From Ferirhizobium litorale (GTDB lineage: Bacteria > Pseudomonadota > Alphaproteobacteria > Rhizobiales > Rhizobiaceae), in assembly GCA_030028905.1 (NCBI GenBank), contig JALDYZ010000013.1, positions 82,219 to 146,218 on the forward strand: a stretch of 64,000 bases of DNA, read 5' to 3'. Both the position numbers and the translations under genes were made by a program. Below are positions 58,898 through 64,000 of the stretch, piece after piece. Under the pieces are notes generated by a model. It was not told the origin of the DNA, made no database searches, and was given only the letters and a program-made list of their open reading frames with translations. How positions within the stretch are numbered: the first letter of the stretch is position 1; each line of letters starts with the position of its first letter.

Positions 58898-60652
58898 ATG
58901 TCGGGTCTGCTTGCGGCATGGAATGAGCAGGGCTTGCTGGGTCTTGTCAATCTGGGGCTTGCCCAGTTTGCCGGTACCGACAAGATCGCGCTGACCATCG
59001 CGTTGTTGACTCCCGTCCTTCTGATCTTCGGTCGCCGCGAGATGCGCTACCGGCGACTGCTGCGACTGCGCAACCTCATCGCGTCCTATCCGACGATCTC
59101 CGAAAGGAGCAGAACCGGCCTGGACGACTACGAGGACAGGAATCCGTCCTTCGAATTCGTAAAGTCGAAATACCTTGCCGACATGCAGATCGAACTGGGC
59201 GACGAGACCAGCAAGGCAAACATCACGCCGCGAGACGAGATCGAAAGGGCAATCGCCCTTGCTCGGAGATTCGGCAGCATGCTCGAGGTGCGGCTGTTCA
59301 TCTCGGCTCTCGGCCTGACGATCCTGACATATTACGGCTTTGCCAACCTGCGCGTGGTCCTGCTGTCTGGGATCGAAACACCCTTTCTGCCCCCGAAAGT
59401 CCCCTGCCCGCCGGGCGTCGCGAGCGACCAGTTGCGCATCGTCGGTTCGCTGGCCTTTGCCGGAGGCTATATCGCGGCGGTGCGCATCTTCGTCCGCAGC
59501 CTCACGGTCTTCGACCTGTCGACTTCGACATTCCTGCGCCAGACAATCGAGATCGTCGCTTCCGTTCTCTTTGTCATCTTTACCTTCAAGGCATTTCCAG
59601 ACCCGTTTGTCGCCCTGAAAGACCTCGTCGCCGGCTCCGAAACCAACGCCGCCTGCCCGCTTGGAACGATCAGCGCGGTCTGGCTGGTCCTCGCCCCGGT
59701 CATCGGCCTGCTTCCGCAAAGCGCGACGAAGTTCGTCGCTGTGCGCGTCCAGTCGCTGATCGCCTGGGTGAAGATGGACGACGACCGCTTCAGCGCGGTC
59801 ACCCATGTCGTGCCGCTCGACGTCATCGACGGCATCGACTACCAGACCCGGTTCCGGCTGGAGGAATGCGGCATCTACGATGTCCAGAACCTCGCGACCT
59901 ACAATCCGATTCTGCTGCATGTCGAAACGCCCTACATGATCTACGAGACGATCGACTGGGTGGCGCAGGCGCAGCTTTGCCACACCATTGGCATCGAAAA
60001 GTTCTTGTTCCTGCGCAACTACAACGTCCGCACCATCTTCGACCTCGAACGCGCCATCGACTACCGCAGCCGGGCGGAGAAGGATGCGGAAACCAACGAC
60101 ACCACGACGGCAGGGGAAGCCGGGAGAATCGGGAGCGCGAGAAGCGTCGACGGCCCCGACGAGTTCGATCTCATGTATGCCGGCGTCCTTCTGGCGCCGA
60201 CGGATGCCCTGAAGGAAGTCGCCAGGATCGGAGGCCTGCAGCCCTTCACGGTGACAAACAACGCCGTCACGCCCGGCACCGTCGACCAGTACTGCAAGTG
60301 GGCGTTCGAATTGATCCAGGCGGACGACGATCCGCCGAAGAACAAGAAAGACAAGATCAAGGCTTGCGTCGAGCATCTGATGGGGTGGCTTGCCGACGAT
60401 CTTCATATCCGCCGCCTCAGGCGGATCTGGCAGGAGATATCCGACGACCTCGGCGATCGCACCACGCGCATCGACAAGGAACGGCCGGAGCCGAAGCAGG
60501 AGTCCAAGCCGGAGCCGAAGCCGGAGCCGAAGCCGGAAGACAGTGTCCAATCCGCCGGCGCGACTGAGGGGTCCGCGGACCCGGCGACCTCGCCATCGCC
60601 GCCCGGCAACGGCGGCGATGGCGAGCCCGACCCGAAAGGCCCGTCTGGCTGA
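58898..60652 (+). CDS. Uncharacterised membrane protein with helix-hairpin-helix-like repeats
   Basis: A 584-residue protein; GGGGGG lies eight bases before the ATG. One membrane helix at about 28-46 is followed by a cytoplasmic segment, then a cluster of about four more helices (residues about 130-290). The C-terminal half is soluble and has two helix-hairpin-helix-like units: 'DVIDGIDYQTRFRLEECGIYDVQNLATYNP' and, about 45 residues on, 'IGIEKFLFLRNYNVRTIFDLERAI'. A Pro/Glu/Lys tail with 'KPEPKPEPKPE' ends the protein. No named family is recognised. HhH units usually bind DNA or proteins, so a membrane protein that touches DNA is a possible reading. The gene is alone on its strand. Confidence 0.68.
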   Translation: MSGLLAAWNEQGLLGLVNLGLAQFAGTDKIALTIALLTPVLLIFGRREMRYRRLLRLRNLIASYPTISERSRTGLDDYEDRNPSFEFVKSKYLADMQIELGDETSKANITPRDEIERAIALARRFGSMLEVRLFISALGLTILTYYGFANLRVVLLSGIETPFLPPKVPCPPGVASDQLRIVGSLAFAGGYIAAVRIFVRSLTVFDLSTSTFLRQTIEIVASVLFVIFTFKAFPDPFVALKDLVAGSETNAACPLGTISAVWLVLAPVIGLLPQSATKFVAVRVQSLIAWVKMDDDRFSAVTHVVPLDVIDGIDYQTRFRLEECGIYDVQNLATYNPILLHVETPYMIYETIDWVAQAQLCHTIGIEKFLFLRNYNVRTIFDLERAIDYRSRAEKDAETNDTTTAGEAGRIGSARSVDGPDEFDLMYAGVLLAPTDALKEVARIGGLQPFTVTNNAVTPGTVDQYCKWAFELIQADDDPPKNKKDKIKACVEHLMGWLADDLHIRRLRRIWQEISDDLGDRTTRIDKERPEPKQESKPEPKPEPKPEDSVQSAGATEGSADPATSPSPPGNGGDGEPDPKGPSG

Positions 60653-60770
60653 AATTGCCGGACGCGCACGGACCCTGCGCCAAACGGGCGTACGGATCAC
60701 CGCCCGTTTGACCTTTCGCCCCATGCCGCTTTCCTCTATTCCTGACGACAAATCAATCGGGAGAGAAGAA

Positions 60771-61643
60771 ATGGCAAAAGTCGCATTCATCGGCCTCGGC
60801 GTCATGGGCTACCCCATGGCCGGTCACCTCAAGGCAAAGGGCGGGCATGACGTCACGGTTTACAACCGCACCGCCGCCAAGGCCGACGCCTGGGTGAAGC
60901 AGCACGGCGGCACGTCCGCACCGACGCCAGCCGAAGCCGCGAAGGGCGCCGAATTCGTCTTCACCTGTGTCGGCAATGACGACGACCTGCGCTCCGTGAC
61001 TATCGGCGAGAACGGCGTGCTTGCCGGCATGGCGGAAGGTGCGATCCTCATCGACAACACCACGGCCAGCGCCGAGGTTGCGCGCGAACTCTATGAAGCG
61101 GCCGCGGCAAAGGGCTGCGGTTTCATCGATGCGCCGGTGTCCGGCGGCCAGGCGGGTGCCGAAAACGGCGTGCTGACGGTGATGTGCGGCGGCGACGAGG
61201 CGACCTTCGAAAAGGCGAGGCCCGTCATCGACGCCTATGCCCGCATGGTCGGTCTGATGGGGCCCGCCGGCGCCGGCCAGTTGACCAAGATGATCAACCA
61301 GATCTGCATCGCGGGCCTCGTCCAGGGCCTCGCCGAGGGCGTCCACTTCGGCAAGCGCGCCGGGCTGGACATCGAAAAGGTCGTCGAGGTCATTTCCAAG
61401 GGGGCCGCCGGCTCGTGGCAGATGGAAAACCGCCACAAGACGATGAACCAGGACAAGTATGATTTCGGCTTCGCCGTCGACTGGATGCGCAAGGACCTCG
61501 ACATCGTGCTGACCGAGGCCCGCCGCAACGGCGCCAAGCTTCCAGTCACCGCCCTCGTCGATCAGTTCTACGGCGACGTGCAGGCCATGGGCGGCAATCG
61601 CTGGGACACCTCCTCGCTGCTCGCCCGGCTCGAACGGAAATGA
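60771..61643 (+). CDS. NAD(P)-dependent beta-hydroxyacid dehydrogenase (3-hydroxyisobutyrate / tartronate semialdehyde type)
   Basis: A 290-residue enzyme with an N-terminal Rossmann motif 'FIGLGVMGYPMAGHL', substrate segment 'DAPVSGGQAGAENG' and catalytic Lys in 'GAGQLTKMINQ'. GGGAGAGAAGAA sets the start. The family includes HibADH, tartronate semialdehyde reductase and succinic semialdehyde-type reductases, which cannot be told apart here. The cofactor cannot be read with confidence. It ends the ordinary part of the window; a long inverted repeat follows. Confidence 0.9.
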   Translation: MAKVAFIGLGVMGYPMAGHLKAKGGHDVTVYNRTAAKADAWVKQHGGTSAPTPAEAAKGAEFVFTCVGNDDDLRSVTIGENGVLAGMAEGAILIDNTTASAEVARELYEAAAAKGCGFIDAPVSGGQAGAENGVLTVMCGGDEATFEKARPVIDAYARMVGLMGPAGAGQLTKMINQICIAGLVQGLAEGVHFGKRAGLDIEKVVEVISKGAAGSWQMENRHKTMNQDKYDFGFAVDWMRKDLDIVLTEARRNGAKLPVTALVDQFYGDVQAMGGNRWDTSSLLARLERK

Positions 61644-62016
61644 TCGGCCCCTCCTCCAGCGCAGCCGATCTGGTCGATCGCCCGAACAGGCTGCGCTGGA
61701 GCGGCTCACCGGTACCGGACGCCGCTCAAACGTACTCAGCGAAAGACGTTGCCACTTAAGTACTCGTGCCCACCGTGCTAGGCCGTGAACCCATAAATCT
61801 GCCGGGCGGACGGCTTGCCAGAGTCCGCTATACACCGATAGCGACCAAATACTGCATCGCAGCGAAACGACGTGAAGGGCCATAAGCAGGAGTCGAACTT
61901 TGCTTACTGATGGCCATCGGTACAGTCGGAGGTGCATTCGAAAAACCACGTTGCGCCGCGTAATCGAGCCTGCAGCTTGGATACGTGTCCTCGCAAGGGA
62001 TGTTCTGGCTCCTTGT
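61644..62016. other. 373-bp spacer at the edge of atypical DNA
   Basis: Apart from the inverted repeat at 61654-61701 no gene or RNA is recognised. Base composition is lower in GC than upstream and no coding pattern is visible, so this may be the left junction of acquired DNA. No tRNA gene or clear attachment site is seen. Confidence 0.5.
61654..61701 (+). terminator. Long inverted repeat after the dehydrogenase gene
   Basis: CTCCAGCGCAGCC (61654-61666) and its exact complement (61689-61701) form a 13-bp stem with a 22-base loop. No T-run follows. It could be a terminator, an mRNA-stabilising hairpin or the trace of an element end. Confidence 0.45.
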
Positions 62017-62991
62017 CTAGCGCGCGCCCTTCACTCTCATCTTGAGGCCGTAAACATTCCTGCCCGCGGTGATGAAGAGCAGGTCGTGGTTTTTGCCGCC
62101 AAAGTCCACGTTTGTAATCCAACTCTCGGGGACGACGATGTGTTCTATCTGCTTGCCCGTCTTGTCGAATACGGTCACGCCTTTCCCGGTGAGATAAACG
62201 TTGCCATCAGAGTCGATGGTCATGCCGTCAGAACCGAGTTGGCAGAAGGTACGTTTGTTCGTGAGCTGGCCATCAGGCCGGATGTCGTAGGCCCAGGTCA
62301 TTTGCTGGCTAGGGTCCGCAACGTAAAGCACCTTGCCGTCCGGCGTACCTATGATGCCGTTGGGTTCATTAATGTCGTTCGTGACAGGTGTGATAGTCCT
62401 GCGGTCGGGCGCCATGAAGTACACGTTTCTGCCGCGAATCCGCGTCTCGGGGTCGCGAAACCAGTAAGACTCATAGTAAAATGGGTCGGTGAAATAGAGG
62501 CCCCCATCTGGACGAATCCACAAGTCATTTGGGCCGTTGAATAGCTTGCCACCGAAGTTCGTCGCGAGCACCGTCACTTTCTTGTCGGGCGCGATGGACC
62601 ATAGTTCACCTTTTTCGGCGGCGGCGGCCAGGAGGTTGCCGGCCTTGTCGAAGTAAGTTCCGTTCGAGCGTCCCGCCGGCTTGAGCCAGTCGGAGAATTC
62701 CCCGTCTGCTGCATTCCACTTAACGATCCGGTCATTCGGGTGATCCGTGAAGAACACGTTGCCGTCACGATCCGCCGCTGGGCCTTCAGTAGCTGAATAG
62801 CCTTCGCCCAACTTCTCAAGCTGCGCGCCAGGCGCGATGATGGAGGAATTCGCTGCGCCGCATCGGACAAGTTCGCTGGACAGTGTCCCGCCTTTACACG
62901 GACGAGTGCTTTCTTGAATCGTTTCTGAATAAGCCGGTTGTGGTGCGAGCAGCACGAACAACAACGCAATGCAGCGTGCGGGATAATACAT
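62017..62991 (-). CDS. Secreted SMP-30/gluconolactonase-like beta-propeller
   Basis: A 324-residue protein with a signal peptide ('CIALLFVLLAPQPAYS'). Two adjacent ATGs at 62992-62994 and 62989-62991 follow GGGAGG; the second has the better spacing. The mature part has the six-bladed propeller repeats ('GNVFFTDHPNDRIVKW', 'GGLYFTDPF', 'GKVLYVADPS'). Metal residues Glu ('ATEGPAADRDG'), Asn ('NGPNDLW') and Asp ('GSDGMTIDSDGN') of lactonases are kept. It may open sugar lactones or other esters in the periplasm. Codon use is less GC-rich than in the rest of the window. Confidence 0.82.
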   Translation of the reverse strand: MYYPARCIALLFVLLAPQPAYSETIQESTRPCKGGTLSSELVRCGAANSSIIAPGAQLEKLGEGYSATEGPAADRDGNVFFTDHPNDRIVKWNAADGEFSDWLKPAGRSNGTYFDKAGNLLAAAAEKGELWSIAPDKKVTVLATNFGGKLFNGPNDLWIRPDGGLYFTDPFYYESYWFRDPETRIRGRNVYFMAPDRRTITPVTNDINEPNGIIGTPDGKVLYVADPSQQMTWAYDIRPDGQLTNKRTFCQLGSDGMTIDSDGNVYLTGKGVTVFDKTGKQIEHIVVPESWITNVDFGGKNHDLLFITAGRNVYGLKMRVKGAR

Positions 62992-63380
62992 CATCCGCCT
63001 CCCAACTATCATAGCGAGAGTGCATCGTACCTTTTTCCCCATAGGCTGAACAGATTGTGCATGGGTTCGGGCTTCATGGCTAAGTAAGACGATGCCGCCT
63101 AGTTCGACGCTTCGTGCCAGCCGTCGATCTTCGGCGTCTCGCTCAGATAGAGCAGTTGCCAGAAGCCTGCGCGACACCGGTCAAGGATTGGACTGTTGCC
63201 GCGATCAGATGTTAGAGATGTTCTTAGGAGAACTCTCCACAATGTCTGCGGCGGGTCATTCGCGAGCGGATCGAGCCACAGCAAGCTCGGCCAAGTCCGC
63301 TATACGGCCGAAAGAGGAAGTAAAGCAGGGCATTTGCGACACGGTCGCGGGCGCTGTCGGTTGATGGTTCTGCCCGAGAC
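62992..63380. other. 389-bp region between the SMP-30 gene and the transposase remnant
   Basis: No intact gene can be supported. Short frames on both strands lack ribosome sites. Part of it may be decayed sequence from the 5' half of the IS5-type element, but no N-terminal transposase sequence can be read. Confidence 0.45.
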
Positions 63381-63826
63381 GTGATTCAAGCTCCGAAACT
63401 GGGTCGCTCACGTGGGGGCCTGACGAGCAAAATTCACGCGGTGGTAACACCAATGGCCTGCCGGTCCATCTCTCGCTCACGCCGGGCGAGGCGCACGACA
63501 ATCGGTTGTGTTCGGTTCTCCTCAGCGCCTTGCCTCCACAAACGATGCTGCTCGCACATCGCGGATACGATGCGGATTGGATCAGGGAGCTTGCCCGCCA
63601 GCAGGGCGCTTGGGCCAATATTCCGCCGAAACGCAATCGCAGAGACCCGATCTGCTTCAGCCCGTTTCTGTATCGCGCGCGCAACTTGATCGAACGCTTC
63701 TTCAACAAGATCAAGCAATGTCGGCGTGTCGCCACCCGATATGACAAGCTCGCAGCCAACTACCTGGCATTCGTCAAACTCGCATCAATCCGAATTTGGC
63801 TACGTGCTAATGCGTCCGCGCCCTAG
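63381..63826 (+). pseudogene. IS5-family transposase remnant, frameshifted and 5'-incomplete
   Basis: The first frame gives 'LGRSRGGLTSKIHAVV', then a missing base near 63442-63446 shifts the reading. The second frame continues 'NTNGLPVHLSLTPGEAHD', 'GYDADWIRELARQQGAWANIPPKRN' and 'RNLIERFFNKIKQCRRVATRYDKLAANYLAFVKLASIRIWLRAN', ending at TAG 63824-63826. These are typical of the IS427-type group of IS5 transposases in rhizobia, including the DDE Glu in 'IERFFNK'. The N-terminal domain and terminal inverted repeats are not recognised, so the element is almost certainly inactive. Confidence 0.85.
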
Positions 63827-63827
63827 T

Positions 63828-64000
63828 CTAGTAGCAAGGCGGATAGGGGTAGTAACCGCACTGACCGTAGGGAGCTCCATAGCCGTAACCGTAGTATGGA
63901 CGGGCCGCGGCCGCACCAAGGGCGACCCCCGTTGCAAGCCCGGCTCCGGCATACCACGCGCCGTGGTAGTCTGGAGCGTGCCAGTAGTTGGCATGGTAGT
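63828..64000 (-). CDS. 3' end of a Tyr/Gly-rich small secreted-type protein (5' end outside window)
   Basis: Read on the minus strand from the window edge, this gives 'YHANYWHAPDYHGAWYAGAG', then an Ala/Gly stretch, and ends 'YGQCGYYPYPPCY' before TAG (63828-63830). There is no Met in this part. Such Tyr/Gly-rich tails occur in short exported proteins of rhizobia. The rest of the gene, and so its signal peptide, is not visible. It lies back to back with the transposase remnant. Confidence 0.6.
   Translation of the reverse strand, partial: YHANYWHAPDYHGAWYAGAGLATGVALGAAAARPYYGYGYGAPYGQCGYYPYPPCY

Overview
The window looks like a stretch of chromosome from a member of the Rhizobiaceae, close to Sinorhizobium/Ensifer or Shinella. 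The DNA is GC-rich throughout. From memory, the gene content and order resemble the Sinorhizobium meliloti chromosome: a growth-pole-ring (RgsE/GPR) protein, an Mla-type lipid transporter, DME-type malic enzyme next to a SinR/SinI quorum-sensing pair, bluB, nadE, class II DAHP synthase, gor, rpiA, gph, fumC, moaA and mobAB. This placement comes from protein recognition; no database was searched.

Positions 1-9600 hold the 3' end of the polar-growth protein gene, a minus-strand four-gene MCE/Mla operon (STAS-permease fusion, ATPase, MlaD, lipoprotein), a dipeptide/acyl-amino-acid epimerase overlapping tail-to-tail with an MFS transporter, and a metallophosphoesterase. Positions 9.8-17.5 kb hold malic enzyme, the LuxR/LuxI pair with a perfect inverted repeat before luxI, a phytanoyl-CoA-dioxygenase-like protein, a DUF2865 exported protein and bluB under a cobalamin riboswitch. 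Positions 17.5-26.6 kb hold a membrane diguanylate cyclase, nadE, an LTA-synthase-like phosphoglycerol transferase, DUF1003, an unrecognised winged-helix-like protein, a GFA protein and DAHP synthase.

Positions 26.8-44.5 kb hold an uncharacterised two-gene ATP-grasp cassette, gor, a DUF2059 protein, rpiA, gph, a TetR/RidA divergent pair with three identical-type operators, an L,D-transpeptidase, class II and class I fumarases with two tiny membrane-protein genes between them, a soluble diguanylate cyclase, an FMN-type oxidase, a hydrolase/MarR divergent pair sharing a 24-bp palindrome, DUF971 and moaA. Positions 44.5-55.1 kb hold two RIME1-like repeats of equal length in opposite orientation, a chemoreceptor, an EamA transporter, mobA-mobB, an OmpA-like protein with a tandemly repeated charged region, and a basic amino-acid ABC transporter without a local ATPase.

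Positions 55.3-61.6 kb hold a cold-shock gene with a good sigma-70 promoter and long leader, two small charged proteins, usg, DUF2270, a TPR-methyltransferase, an unrecognised membrane protein with helix-hairpin-helix-like repeats, and a beta-hydroxyacid dehydrogenase. The last 2.3 kb looks different: lower GC, a secreted SMP-30-like protein, a frameshifted IS5-family transposase remnant and the 3' end of a Tyr/Gly-rich protein.

Most of the window is ordinary core chromosome. The parts most likely to reward follow-up are the ATP-grasp cassette (26.8-28.3 kb), the HhH membrane protein (58.9-60.7 kb), the TetR/RidA operator array and the sinI upstream palindrome.
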